Part shown: positions 38,961-49,924 of the stretch, one piece after another
How positions within the stretch are numbered: the stretch's first letter is position 1
Layout: each line of letters begins with the position of its first letter
Source: Sapria himalayana
Taxonomy: Eukaryota > Streptophyta > Magnoliopsida > Malpighiales > Rafflesiaceae
DNA length: 64,000 bases
Direction of reading: 5' to 3'
NCBI GenBank assembly: GCA_029783825.1
Contig: JAREIK010002662.1
Coordinates: 229,001-293,000 of the forward strand
The notes under the pieces: model-generated
What the model was told of the DNA's origin: nothing
The model's input: the letters and a program-made list of their open reading frames with translations, nothing else
Databases searched by the model: none
Made by a program: the position numbers and the translations under genes

Positions 38961-39991
38961 TTTTTATGATATACTTTTTTTTATTTATAAACTTTTTAAA
39001 TTTATATTTTGTTGTTATTTGTGATATGATAATTATGCTATAATGTTTGAAAACAAAATAAATGTATATTTTTTTATTTAGTTATGATCTTAATGTCTTA
39101 TTGATTTTGTTCATTTTAATTTATATTGAACTATAATATAGTGTAGTTAAATTTTGACATTTAATTTTTTTTTAAAGTTTAAGTTTTAAACATAAAAAAA
39201 TGGTGATGCCATGTTGAGATGTCAAACGGGTCGGGCCTGCCCGACCCATCCCATATTTGGTGGCCTGATTGGGCCACCCTGCCATGCCCTGCACGACACT
39301 GTATAGTAACCATGTTGTGCCTAGCATAGCATGACTTGAGAAGTGCCAGCCTAGCATGGCCTGTCAGCCTGCCTTATACTCGATTCATGCTGGGTTGTGC
39401 CTGAACTTGATGGGTCAGGCATGGGTTAGGCCGAGTTAGGGCATTTCAGCCTATTAGAAATTAGGTCATCCCAAACTTCAAAATTAATATAAATTTTAAA
39501 TTATAATATTAAAATTAAATTAATTAATTAATTAATAAATTAATAAAACAAAAAAAAATAAATTTACTATCACAAGTCACATATCACAACTCACAATCAT
39601 CAACTAAAAATATGTACAAATTACAAAATAATAAAGTAAGACCAAGATTAAATCATTAAAAGATAAAAAACATTATATCAAAGATTAACTCATAAATGTA
39701 AAACATGAATCCTATAGGTAAGTGTCTAAATAAATAAATAATATAATAACAAAAAAAAGCAAGCTCAATCCTCAAAGTGAAATGACAACAATAAATAAAA
39801 AAAAGACTATCCAAAAATGATAAATCTAGTCAGGGTATGATGGTATCAGTATCACTAGCAGTAGGCCATATGTTGTATAGTAGGTTCAGCTCAATGCCTC
39901 AATCTCATCTTAGCCATAAATCATAATCATAGTCTCATTAATCATTATCAGCAACCAACTTCTCTGCTCTTGCTGTAGTTACAGCAAGATC

Positions 39992-41790
39992 CTAGATACT
40001 CATGCATGAATCCTTCTGATCCTTCATATATGATAATGTCTTAATAATATCTGGCCGTAATCTCGATCTCTTATCTAAAATCATATTCACTATAATAAAA
40101 GAAGCAGACTCCGATGCTATGCTTGACACCGAAGGATTCAGTAGATCCTGTGTCATCTTAGAAAGCATGGGATAGGTGGACTCATATGATTTCCACCATT
40201 GTAAAATATCCAGGTTCTTATTATATGTATGTGATATGATTGGGCAGCAATCGATATCTAAGTACTGAGATAGCTCACTCCTATTCGATGGTGTACCCCA
40301 TAATTTCTCCATTGCTAACTGAATAGAGAAGCCATCATCTCTGAATATGGTATTCATATCTATACTCAGAGGCCTCACTACTACTACCACTATACCTAGT
40401 ATCGTAATATGTAAAGAGCTCAGTCAATTTCTCTTGAATGAATCCTTTAGGTTTGTCTTCTAGTTCATGCACGTAGATATGTATGTCAAAACATTCTCTA
40501 TCCATTCCACCTAACCCTATGGTCAATGCAGGCAGCAAGACATTAAAGAGATGGAATGATGGACCAGTACTTTAAGTACTTGGTTTTCATCTCTAAAACT
40601 ATATCGCTAAATGTTGGGGTATCTCTAAACTTTCTAAACATGCTACTAATATTGCATATGCACCTACGTGCAATGCAAGTGGTTAAATGTTAAACTGACG
40701 AATAGATATTTTTCATGTCATAAAAAATTTTTAAAAATTTTATAAATGAAATTCTTGTAGCTTAGTCTATATCATCAATAATAAGTTCGTCACACTTACT
40801 ATTGACAAAGTTAGATATTACGTGTTAGTATCCAACACATGACTCTAACACCATGTATGTATAATTCTAATGGTGTCTCACATCTGATTAGAATTTCTCC
40901 TTCTTTAGACTTGTAGACAAATAGAGACTACCAAATTCCTATTGTCTGTGAGGCATATGAAGAAATTTTAGTGAGATACATATATTTTTAAAGCATGAGG
41001 AAACAACCTTCTTCCTTGCTTGTACAATGAGGTTAATGACGTGATACATATATCTGATATAAAAAATCTTTCTTAATGGCATATCTCTAATAGCCTTAAC
41101 GAACATGTTAATGGCTACTCCATTATTATATGCATTACGAATATGATACCATATATTTTATTTTAAATATTATATTCTCTAAAGATTCTTATTATGCACT
41201 CATAATTGGCCAGACCATCATGAGGATGGAGAATCTTTAAGAATCCTAATATTTTTTTATTTAGCATCTATTTTGAATCAACATAATGGGCGGTGAGGTA
41301 TGCATAAGATACATTATCGTGACTAGTCTAGATATCAGACGTCACAGACACCACTCTACTATATACCCTAAATTCATTAATTATTATTTATTTTTCTAAG
41401 TTATAGTATTTTAGTATGTCCTTCCTAGATGTGGATCTAGGAATCCTATGATATGCAAGCTGAAAATAAGCCTGCATAATACTGACTACCCTTGGATTCT
41501 TAAAAAATCTAATTGGAAGATCCATCGTGATGATCAATTTGACCATGCATCCCTTGCTTAACTCATTGTGGTATATGAAGAGGATCAATATTAAGGCTGG
41601 ATTAGATTCAGCCTCAAAGAACCTACCATTGAGTTAGGTTTGCCTAGGATCTAATACACCATATTTTTTGATGCATTGTTCGATATGCCTCTTAAGGTGC
41701 CCAGCCTTATATGAACTCTTACAGATTAATATTATTTTATAATATTTGCATTATGTCGATTCTTCTTCGGCACCCCTAATATTTTTATGT
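39992..41790 (-). pseudogene. hAT transposase (BED finger to dimerisation domain), broken
   Basis: On the minus strand the family's parts follow in order. A BED zinc finger lies at about 41650-41770 (GHLKRHIEQC, with one of the first pair of Cys changed to Tyr). An N-terminal segment at 41388-41588 includes MDLPIRFFKN and HRIPRSTSRKDI. A catalytic-core segment near 41300-41340 reads SDIWTSHDNVSYAYLTAHYV. HVINLIVQARKKVV follows near 41010-41050, then FLKILKIFYDM-like sequence near 40700. The C-terminal dimerisation region is 39992-40390, with LQWWKSYESTYPMLSKM followed by SSIASESASF ('vSs.aSEraFS'), open for 132 codons. Stops separate the pieces. In the family this protein cuts and pastes the element; here it cannot be made whole. 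Confidence 0.85.
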
Positions 41791-42239
41791 TATATTATAT
41801 TAAAGTGAGTCCAAATAATTAATTTTCTTCTTGTTTTTTGTTCTTTAGATGTTTGGGTCAAGATAATCGGAGAAAACAAAGTTTTGGCAGCCTTAGATCT
41901 TTACATAGGATTATTGGTATCCATATTAAAATTTCAATATTTATGTTTAAATTAATTTTGTTATCATCATTAAAATTACTATCTGTTATTTTTAATTTTG
42001 TATTAGTTTATTAATTATATTGTATTTTTTTATTTTTTAATTATATATTAATTAATATTAATTAATATTAATTAAATTAAAACTTTTAACTAAAATTAAA
42101 AATTTAAAAACTAAATTAAACAAAATATAAAAATTAATACCAGTAAAGCATAAAATCTCATTTGCTTTATGATGTCAACACCACAATCACCGATATGCAC
42201 TCAGCACTCTGTACCCGGGTCCCTAAAATTAAAACCAAA

Positions 42240-42240
<1 letters not shown>

Positions 42241-42275
<35 letters not shown>
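42241..42275. repeat. (GA)17 microsatellite
   Basis: An uninterrupted GA run in the upstream (5') part of the inner hAT transposase gene, followed by more GA-rich sequence and a run of twelve G at 42332-42343. Confidence 0.95.
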
Positions 42276-42278
<3 letters not shown>

Positions 42279-43318
42279 AAGCCGAGAGGAGAAGAAAAAA
42301 GAGAGAGATATAAGATAGAAATTAAGAAAGAGGGGGGGGGGGGTAAATATAATTAAAGGGACAAAATCATTATATCCATCGAATTCTAACCATAGTCGTT
42401 GGGGCCGACGAATCCAATGACTACAATTGTAGATTTTTTAATTTTTTTTGGACCATTAGGTTGATTCGACCGTCAAACCAACCCAATGGTCACATTCCAT
42501 AAGCTTTTGCTTTTGAAATCAATTGACCAAAGGTTTGGGGCTTCTGGCATCAGGTTCGGAGTTTTGGGCATCAGGTTTGGGGCTTCAGGGCATCGGTTCA
42601 AGGTTTGGTCGGTCTGACTTCGGACTACTAAGTCTGAAAATCAGCCTGATATCCTAGTCTAACCATCCTAGTTCGGGGGGTAGGGCACGATTCAGGTCGT
42701 GCCGATGAACCATGTCTTCAGAGCATGGTACTAGGCTATGCCTGGTCCAGCATGAGGCATGGATCACCTAGGCATGGCACGACACAAGCTGTGCCCCGAG
42801 CTAGCCTGGCATGGGCCTATGCATAGTTCTAGACCATTTTGTGTTGTGCATCGTGTCAGCCCTAGGCTGTCCAACCTATTTGACACATCTAATGCTATAT
42901 TGTAGACAATACTACACTACTATATCAACCATATCATATCCCATTAGACACTACCCATAACGCATGGGACACATCATATGCCCAAGGCCTCGTAGGCCAC
43001 AAGCATACTCGATCACTTTTAGTGGGTCTTGAGCTATTAGCGACAACTTTGTGACAATATGCTAGTCTTTAGCATTGGACATGGTCCATGGTGCCATGCT
43101 GTAGTGGGCTATGGGCAGGGTCAAACTAGTGCCATAATAGTGTCGTGTCATTGGCATCATGACCTGGTCTAACCTGGCATGACCGACATGGCCAATTCAT
43201 AAAGGCATGACATTAGGTCATGCTAAGCTGACCTAAAATTTGGTATTACTAGCACGACACAACATGATCACCCTATTTATATCATGTTCTCCATGACATA
43301 ACATATTCGACACCTTTT

Positions 43319-44209
43319 TTGTAAATGATATGTTAGTAGTATGATCCAACAAAGATTGTGTCTTATAATTAACATCATATTTGATAAAATAATTTTATAT
43401 GAATTACCAAAAAATAAGATTATATGGATGCAAATTTATCAAGACAAAAATAATAGAAGAATTGGCTCTCATAAAAAAATTAATTTCAAATAGACTTGTG
43501 ATGCTTCAATATGTAAGATTATAAGCTAATTATTACTTTTTTTCTTATCAATTTCAAATCAAGTATGAGTTTGAGTCCTAACAATAAAACATATAGGATA
43601 GAAATATTTTGAGTATCATATGCATCAGTTATTAGAAGTTTAATGTTTGTTATAGTTTATACTAAGCCAAAAACTTTGAAAAGAGAAAGAGTTGTTAATA
43701 GATACTTAATAAATTTTGATAAAGAATATTAGAGTGTTGTAAAGATAATTTTGAGATATCTCAAGAATACCTCAAATACTCTAATGTAGTTCAAACCTTT
43801 TTATCTTAGACTATGTTGATTTATACTATGTAAGAGATTTTGACAATATCAAGTCAACCACCAATCATGTGTCTACTCTTGTTGGAGGAGCTATAAGTTG
43901 AGTTTAAAAATTATAATCAATAATATCTACTTTGATGACATAGATATAATATGTTTTAGTCATGCAAGTTAGTAATGAGAGATTGTGGCTACAAATATTA
44001 TCATTAGAGCTTAGATATAAACATAAAAAGATTATTTTATTTGGTGATAGTAATAGTGCTCTATATTTAGCAAAAAATTTAAAATTTTACTCAAAGATAA
44101 AATAAATTAGATTACAATATCACTTTTTATTAGAAAATAGAGAAAAGGGAAGTGTGAATATATAAAAAATTCATACTAAGGACAACATAATTGATGTACT
44201 CACAAAACT
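43319..44209 (+). pseudogene. copia-1 reverse transcriptase (end) and RNase H
   Basis: The sequence resumes with V-N-D-M-L-V-V (43321-43341), the second half of the YVDDMLVA box, then LYELPKNKIIWMQIYQDKNN ('emkDLGeakkILGMqI.rDr'). RNase H is well marked: STTNHVSTLVGGAIS (about 43853-43900), LFGDSNSALYLAKN (about 44038-44078) and KIHTKDNIIDVLTKLA (about 44168-44213, usual 'KihT.dNpADmLTKp'). Several stops interrupt. Directly after it the LTR of copia-3 begins. Confidence 0.8.
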
Positions 44210-44404
44210 TGCAATAATAATTTAAAAATAGGAAATTCAACCCTTAAGACAATAAAATAAACAATACAATAAAAGATATACAAGTTAAAAGGGAATTGGG
44301 ATTGAGATGCATTTCATGGAGGAGGAACTTCCTTTTATAGTAGAACAAGTTAGAAATCCCAAATGGATTTTCTTGAAGGCAAAGTGGTGTTTCACGCACC
44401 CTCA
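44210..44404 (-). repeat. copia-3 3' LTR
   Basis: On the minus strand it runs from TGAGGGTGCGTGAAAC through TATA-like ACTATAAAAGGA (about 44333-44344) and a CTCCTCC block to 'ttattattgca'. It aligns with 48173-48383 and with the copia-2 LTR. Confidence 0.7.
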
Positions 44405-44479
44405 TTAATGTTACATTCTTCCACTTGAAAATTATCTTTCTCACTTGTCTATGCTTGCTTATGTTCATTCTAAATCATA

Positions 44480-45780
44480 TTAAGTTCTATACTATTCAAA
44501 CTTATCAGTGTTAAATGCTTTGGTCAAAATATCTGACATATTCTCATTAGTGTGGATCTTTTGCATATCCACACTTCATTCTTCAACTTTCTCTCATACA
44601 AAATAATATTGTACCCTGATATATTTTGTCTTTAAGTAAAATACTATATTTCTAAGTGTAGAATACTCTGACAATTACAAAATAAAGTAACTTTATTTTG
44701 TTTGTGTCCAACCTCTTCCAATCACATCTACAACCAAATTACTTCTTTATTAGCTTGGGTAGATGCAACATATTCTACTTTTATCTTAGAAGTAGATATA
44801 ATAGACTATACTTTTGAAATACAACTTTTAGCACTTCTAACAAGAGTAAAAACATAGCATGTGGCACTAGAGACATCTTTATCATCTCTTCTTATGAGAT
44901 ATGATACATACTTAAGAATAATTTGAAATTAACTACTTGCATGTTGTTTTTGTCTCGGTAAATCTATATCCTTCGAATCTTGTTGCTAGCCTCAAGTCCT
45001 TCATATCAAATTAGCTAGTTATTTGTGCCTTCAATTCTTGGATTCACTATTTATTGGGGTTAGCTACCAATAAGTCATCTACGTATAATAATAAAATGAT
45101 GAAATTATGTTTATCTTCAAACCTCTTAAAGTATGTATATGGTTTTAACTGAGTTTATTATACCCAAGACTAATGATGAATGAATCAAATCTTATTCTAA
45201 TACCCTGGTTCCTATTTTAGACCGTATAGAGATTTGTTCAACTTACAAACCAAATTCTCTTTGTTTTAGAAAATTATTATGGTTGAAACATATAAATTTC
45301 TTCTTCAATTTTTTCATGAAGAAATATACTTTTGATATCCTTATGCTCCAAATGTAAATCAAGTGTAACATACAAAGTCATTACTACTATAATTGTAATA
45401 AGCCCATTTATTACTAATGACTTGCATGATACCATTCAAATTAATCATTACTATTATGTTTGATCTTGTAAACCCATTTATTACTAATGATTTTCTTTCC
45501 TAGTTATACTAGCTTCCAAGTATTGTTCTTGTATTGAGTTTTAATCTATTCCTCTATTTCCATCATTCAAAGAGATGCATCTGAACTATTTGAAACTTCA
45601 TGAAATGTTGAAGGTTCTCCTTCTTCTATTAGAAGATGCAATATTACTCTCCATAACATACTCTGAGTATCAAGTTGGCAGCCTTCTATCACGTGTTGAC
45701 CAACTAACTTCTAGATTCTCAGACTCAACTTGCTCTTGTACTTCATGCTCTGGTTCTTTCTCCATGGATATTAGAACATT
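44480..45780 (-). pseudogene. copia-3 reverse transcriptase and RNase H
   Basis: The active-site stretch HNFIILLLYVDDLLVA reads without a break at about 45062-45115 (YVDD codons 45074-45085), unlike copia-1, -5 and -6, where this box is damaged. RNase H is seen near 44745-44800 as KVEYVASTQANKEVIW ('EaEYvA...a.kEaiWl'). The parts between are broken by stops and frameshifts. In the family these domains copy element RNA to DNA and remove the RNA strand. Confidence 0.7.
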
Positions 45781-45786
45781 TTGTCT

Positions 45787-46900
45787 CTAATTATTTTCCA
45801 CTTGCATAGTTGTAGTTAATGAAGCTTCTTTCAACATGCTATCATTATCGTCAATTCTTTGTTGTTGATTTTCAAAAAAGATTTCATCTTTGCTGATAAT
45901 TACTTTGTGGGTAGTGGGATCCCACACGCAATACCCCTTCACACATTCAACATATCCTAAAAATATATACCATTTAGATTTTAGATCCAACTTTGTTTTT
46001 TCTTGGGTGTTGTATATCACATATGCAAGACATCCAAAAAAGTATAAAGTATAGTAATTTATTGACTTACCAGTCCATATCTCTATCAATGTTTTCAAAT
46101 CAATCACAATTAATAATGACTAATTTATCACATAACATGTATTGCTAACTACTTCCACCCAAAAAAAATTAGGTAGACTTGTAGTCCTTAATATTGCTCA
46201 CATCCATTCTGCAAGAGTTCAATTTAACTATTACGTGCTACTCCATTTTTTTGTGGCTTGTATGTGATTATGAACTATCTTTTAATATATTCTTGCTTAC
46301 AAAGAGCAAGAAACTTCCCATCTATATACTCTCTTTCATTATCCATCCATGAACACTTAATCATTTTCCCAAATTCAAGTTCCACCTGGACTTTAAAAAA
46401 TTTTAAAATTAGATACACATCTGACTTCTTCTTGATTGGATATACCCAATATCTTTTTGAGATGTTATCAATGAAAGATACAAAATATTTTGTTCCTCCT
46501 TGGGAGATTTCTAATGGTTCCTATATATTAGAATGAATCATGTCTAGAATGCATATATTTTTTATAATTGATTTACTAAATGATAATCTATTTTGCTTAC
46601 TTGTAACATAACACCCACAAAAAGGTAAATTTACTGATTTGAGCCTAGAAAATATCTTTTTATTGGAAAGAATTTTTAAACATTATTTTGACATATGACC
46701 TAGTTTGAGATGTCATATCATCATTGATTCTTTTACTTTGGTAATTGATGTAAACATGCATTGGCTTTTTATATTATTCCTCATTTATGCATGAATAAAT
46801 TTATCATGACATTTTCTCTCCATGACTATAAGTGTACTTCTTTTAATCTTTATCATCTCATTCTCAATATTAGTTTTTACACCCAAAACTATTTATGTAT
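45787..46900 (-). pseudogene. copia-3 integrase
   Basis: The longest open piece (45787-46107, 106 codons) is the integrase C-terminal region: IWTGKSINYYTLYFFGCLAY ('lWtGkkPs..hLrvFGC.Ay'), then FLGYVECVKGYCVWDP ('FLGY.egvKGYrlWdp') and VIISKDEIFFEN ('vi.SRDViFdE'). The core and zinc-binding part up to 46900 are broken but align with copia-2 (21022-21590 and after 24118). Confidence 0.75.
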
Positions 46901-46937
46901 CCTAAAGATAATAGATCTTTTTTCAAGTCCATACATG

Positions 46938-47237
46938 TCATTCCTCTTGAATGGTACGAACCATGCCATCAAATATTTTTATTTTGATAGTACTGATATC
47001 AATAATCTTTAAAGCATAATCATCACCCATGTGCACATAACCACATGCGATTGATTCGTATTTGTGAAATGAATCTCTTTGAGATGTCGTGTGCCATGGA
47101 TCTCCTGAGTCTAGCAATGACACATCACCAAATTGCTTTCTACTTTCAATTATTATTATTACCTTATTATATATGATATTGTCATCATCATTAATACTTG
47201 TAACATTCACTTGAGTATTTGATAACTTATTACTCAT
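46938..47237 (-). pseudogene. copia-3 aspartic protease region
   Basis: A 99-codon stretch contains LLDSGDPWHTTSQRDSFH, the copia protease site 'lDSGaSwHmt...d.F', with the catalytic Asp-Ser-Gly kept and the next residue changed from Ala to Asp. It is followed by GYVHMGDDYALKIIDIST ('g.v.mgdn...ki.GIGtv'). It lies between gag and integrase as expected. Retained DSG does not imply activity, because gag and pol around it are broken. Confidence 0.75.
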
Positions 47238-47289
47238 ACTCTTTTTCTTAAACCAACAATTTCTTTTGAAGTATCATTTATTTCCAATT

Positions 47290-47960
47290 ATAGCACTTAA
47301 TATTTTTCTTACTTCTTAATTTTGATCTACTATAGTTCTGACTCCCACTAGGCCACACTTCGTTGATCTCCCTCATATAACCATCAAGGCTCCTACTTGT
47401 TGTGTATTTGCACATCTATCCTTCTTATCTTTGTGTCTCCTTTCTTCTTCTAAAATGGTAGAGGAAATATCATTGAAGATTAGATTGTCTATCAGAATCT
47501 CATTCATTAGATTGATGACAAGTTTATCATATGAATCAGGTAGACTCTGAAGTAAAATCTATGCACATTCAACTTCTTCTATTTTATGATCAAATATTGT
47601 AAGTTTAGAAAATAGAGTATTCAAAGTATTGATATGATCAATTACCATAACAGATTCTATAATTCGAAAAGTATAAAGTCTTTGTTTTAACAAAATCTTA
47701 TTGTGAAGTAACTTTGCCTCGTATAATCTTATGAGAGTATCCCAATTTATTTTTGCTATATTTTTTTATATCACTATCAATAATATTCTATTAATTAGTG
47801 TCATATATAGATCAATAATCACATTACTATCTATCTCATTTTACTTATCATTAGGAATTCATGAACCTTTTTCCAATTACATCTCATAATTATCCTTGCT
47901 TAAAATTGCCCTATTTTTATTTCTCATAATTAAAAATTACTCTCATGAAATTTTTAATGT
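47290..47960 (-). pseudogene. copia-3 gag
   Basis: Aligns with the better-kept copia-2 gag (25264-25470) at its start (about 47880-47960). A degenerate zinc knuckle, KKNIKCYNWK, is visible near 47280-47310 with only the first Cys kept. Frameshifts are frequent. Confidence 0.55.
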
Positions 47961-48172
47961 TATTTGTTTCAATTTTATAATTAACAGTAACTGACAATAA
48001 TATAAACTATTTGTGTCAATATACCTAAAAAGTTCCGTAGTAAGTAGAGGGGTGTAATGCCCCTTTAAAACCCACCGCCCTTGAGTCCATTATCTTTTTT
48101 TTTGACAAAACTTTTTTAGATATGTATTAATCATAAAAGTTACTATTTAAACCTCACTTATGATATTAATAT

Positions 48173-48383
48173 TATAAAAATAGAACCAGTAATAATAATT
48201 TGAAAATAGAAAATATAACTTTTAATGCAATAAAATAAATAATACAATAAAAAAAATACAAGATAAAAAGAAATTGTGATTGAGATGTATTTTAAAAAGG
48301 AGGAACCTATTTCTATTGAACAAAAATTAGAAATCCCAAATAAATTTTTAAAGTGAACAAGGTAAAGTTTCACCGATCTCACA
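48173..48383 (-). repeat. copia-3 5' LTR
   Basis: Aligns with 44210-44404. On the minus strand it opens TGTGAGATCGGTGAAAC. The right boundary is set by comparison with the other two LTRs of the family; a few bases of uncertainty remain because 'acaagcaagtt' is repeated at 48381-48391 and 48400-48410. Confidence 0.65.
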
Positions 48384-49207
48384 AGCAAGTTGTTTATGCA
48401 CAAGCAAGTTGACTTGTGTCATTTAAAACGCAAGATAAAGGATCTTTCTGGTTCAGGGGGGAGGGAGTTTAAGCATTTTTTCCGGGAGGGAACCAAGTCG
48501 AACATATATTTTTTTAAATGCAGCGCTGAATTAACTAGCTGTTGTTTCTGCACAAAGAACTGGTTTTCCCCAATTAGTTTCTGCATCAGAACGGATGACT
48601 GGAATAAATGGCGTGACACAAGAAGTCATATGGACAGAGAAACAGATCAATCATGGCACATATTTAGGACAAATCAACCCTAATTAGGTGACTCGCTCAT
48701 GAAACCAAAAGATACGAGAAGATAGCAGGGCCAGAGAACAAGACTTTGCAAGTTCTACGCACTCTTCTTTGCATCATGATTGAAGGAAACTTGTGCATTA
48801 TTTTCATCTCTCTCTCAATAGTAGTTTCGTCTCTAAAAAGCGAAAAATCGAAGCAAATCGAACAGAAGAAGTAACAAACGTATAAGAATATTTCATTCGA
48901 CCTCTTGCTGTTTCTTAGAAAGAAGCTGACTTCGAAACATCCCCACAAGTGTGAATCTGAACCACCACATAACTGAACAGAGTTACCCCAAAAATGGAAA
49001 TTTAAAACTAAAAGAAAGTAAAAATAGAACTAGACAGATAAACAAAGCGACCCTAACAATCATCTACAAGAGATAAACAACACAGTAGTAGAAGCGTCTG
49101 CCAATCTACATCATCAAATATTCAACATAAAATGGTCCTCTTTCAGATTCTTTTCCTACCTAGGCTTGAGTGGCTGTTTCAAAATTGCATGCCCTCCATT
49201 TCTATTT
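48384..49207. other. 3' flank of the ZHD gene
   Basis: More complex, less AT-rich sequence than the surroundings. It should contain the 3' untranslated region of the ZHD gene (minus strand, downward from 49207). The AATAAA signal is absent in a clear form; AATGAAATATTC at about 48889-48900 is a weak candidate. Short open frames at 48390-48683 and 48697-48948 match nothing. Confidence 0.45.
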
Positions 49208-49924
49208 CTAGGGTTTCTTTCCAAGGGTGTGCTTATTATTATGCATCCAAACCTTAAGCACGTGTCTTTTAACACCAGTTTCATGACAGAACTGCTGAAC
49301 AACACCTTCATCCTGTTTTTGAATTCTCCACTCTAATCTCTCAGCCAACTCCAGCATTCTATCCTTTTGTTCCTGCGTAAACTTTGTCCTAAACCTTTTT
49401 CTAGAAGACCCGCACCCATCACCACCAAATCCACCACCACTTGGATCAGAAATGTCATCCAGATCATCCCTGCATGACGTCAATGCCAGTGGTCGCTGCT
49501 GTTGTGGAGCTACCTGAAGATATCCACCTGGAGGGGTTCTATAATACGGAGGACCAGCAAACTGGCAGACCTGTAGATGGTGAGGATGACCGAAGATCAT
49601 TTCAGGCGGGGACTCCATGGTTTCTTTACGGTGGAAGTTTCTGTGGCAATTACACGCAGCACATTTTAGAGCATCCATGGTGCCCTCCACTCCAGCTGCC
49701 ATAAACTCGCCGCATCCATCCACAGCGTGTCCTCCTATTCCCACCGCGTGATTCTTCAAGCACTCTCTGTACCTTGCTTTAATTGACGACTGAGCCCCTG
49801 CAGTCGGAAGAGATGCTTGCTCTGCCCCGGCTGAGTTTGATGTCTTAACTCGAGATGAGGTGTAACTCGCTGGTAGCCCCAGCTGGTCGTCTTCCTGATG
49901 ATCGTTACCATCTTCAAACTCCAT
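49208..49924 (-). CDS. Zinc-finger homeodomain (ZF-HD / ZHD) transcription factor
   Basis: A complete 238-residue single-exon gene for a plant-specific nuclear transcription factor. Residues 51-100 are the ZF-HD dimerisation domain: [20 protein letters not shown], then [20 protein letters not shown], then [11 protein letters not shown], with Cys55, His59, His66, Cys71, Cys88, Cys91, Cys93, His94 and His98 as likely zinc ligands. A Pro/Gln/Gly-rich linker follows. A basic nuclear-import-like stretch (SSRKRFRTK, 173-181) leads into the divergent homeodomain (about 176-238), whose recognition helix carries WMHNN (226-230). It ends LGKKP as usual. The family forms homo- and heterodimers and acts in floral, vascular and stress programmes. 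The ATG at 49922-49924 is chosen; the in-frame codon before it is TTG. Lack of introns is normal for ZHD genes. Residue 198 is Glu where relatives have Gly (ErLGWRiQ). Frame and codon quality mark it as live. Confidence 0.97.
   Translation of the reverse strand: MEFEDGNDHQEDDQLGLPASYTSSRVKTSNSAGAEQASLPTAGAQSSIKARYRECLKNHAVGIGGHAVDGCGEFMAAGVEGTMDALKCAACNCHRNFHRKETMESPPEMIFGHPHHLQVCQFAGPPYYRTPPGGYLQVAPQQQRPLALTSCRDDLDDISDPSGGGFGGDGCGSSRKRFRTKFTQEQKDRMLELAERLEWRIQKQDEGVVQQFCHETGVKRHVLKVWMHNNKHTLGKKP

Larger units (their letters stand above)
39214..42891 (-). mobile_element. Inner hAT transposon carrying a near-full-length broken transposase
   Basis: The left end is ttgagatgtcaaacgggtcg and the right end, reverse-complemented, tagatgtgtcaaataggttg. 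Flanks atgccatg (39206-39213) and atgctata (42892-42899) match at 6 of 8 bases, consistent with an aged 8-bp duplication. Both ends have GC-rich subterminal repeats (about 39225-39450 and 42600-42880). The 3.7-kb length, the transposase and the terminal repeats make this a decayed relative of an autonomous element, and a likely source type for the small elements with the same ends in this window. Confidence 0.85.
36691..43318 (+). mobile_element. Outer hAT transposon, inserted in copia-1 RT and split by an inner hAT
   Basis: The left end is cagagatatcaa and the right end, reverse-complemented, aaaaggtgtcga; both are decayed forms of the TAGAGGTGTCAA terminus shared by the other hAT elements here. 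Flanks atgtagat (36683-36690) and ttgtaaat (43319-43326) match at 6 of 8 positions and both encode the '.VD' of the interrupted YVDD box, so they are a true target duplication. The right subterminal part (about 42960-43300) has the 'ggcatgac' and 'ctggcatgac' repeats typical of these ends. The inner hAT at 39214-42891 lies within it; without it the element is about 2.95 kb. Confidence 0.8.
33000..44209 (+). mobile_element. copia-1: Ty1/copia retrotransposon, plus strand, split by hAT elements
   Basis: Its pieces lie in order on the plus strand: LTR-like leader with TATA box ctatataaag (about 33037-33046), degenerate primer-binding site (33257-33270), gag (33420-34640), protease and integrase (34700-36250), reverse transcriptase (36290-36690 and 43319-43700) and RNase H (43700-44209). 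Two hAT insertions interrupt it: a small one in gag (34031-34487) and a large one in the reverse transcriptase (36691-43318). The 3' LTR is not seen because copia-3 begins right after RNase H. Removing the insertions leaves about 4.1 kb. Confidence 0.8.
44210..48383 (-). mobile_element. copia-3: Ty1/copia retrotransposon, minus strand, nearly complete layout
   Basis: Two related LTR sequences frame it: about 44210-44404 (3' LTR) and about 48173-48383 (5' LTR). Between them, read right to left, lie a decayed primer site (about 48157-48169), gag (47290-47960), protease (46938-47237), integrase (about 45787-46900), reverse transcriptase with an intact YVDD (45074-45085) and RNase H (about 44480-44900). 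LTRs are short (about 200 bp). It was inserted at the end of copia-1 RNase H. The LTRs differ at many positions and a 5-bp target duplication could not be recognised. Confidence 0.8.

Noticed and set aside
49441..49704. 87-codon plus-strand open frame inside the ZHD gene
   Set aside because: Antisense shadow of the ZHD coding region; the protein matches nothing and codon pressure explains the open frame.
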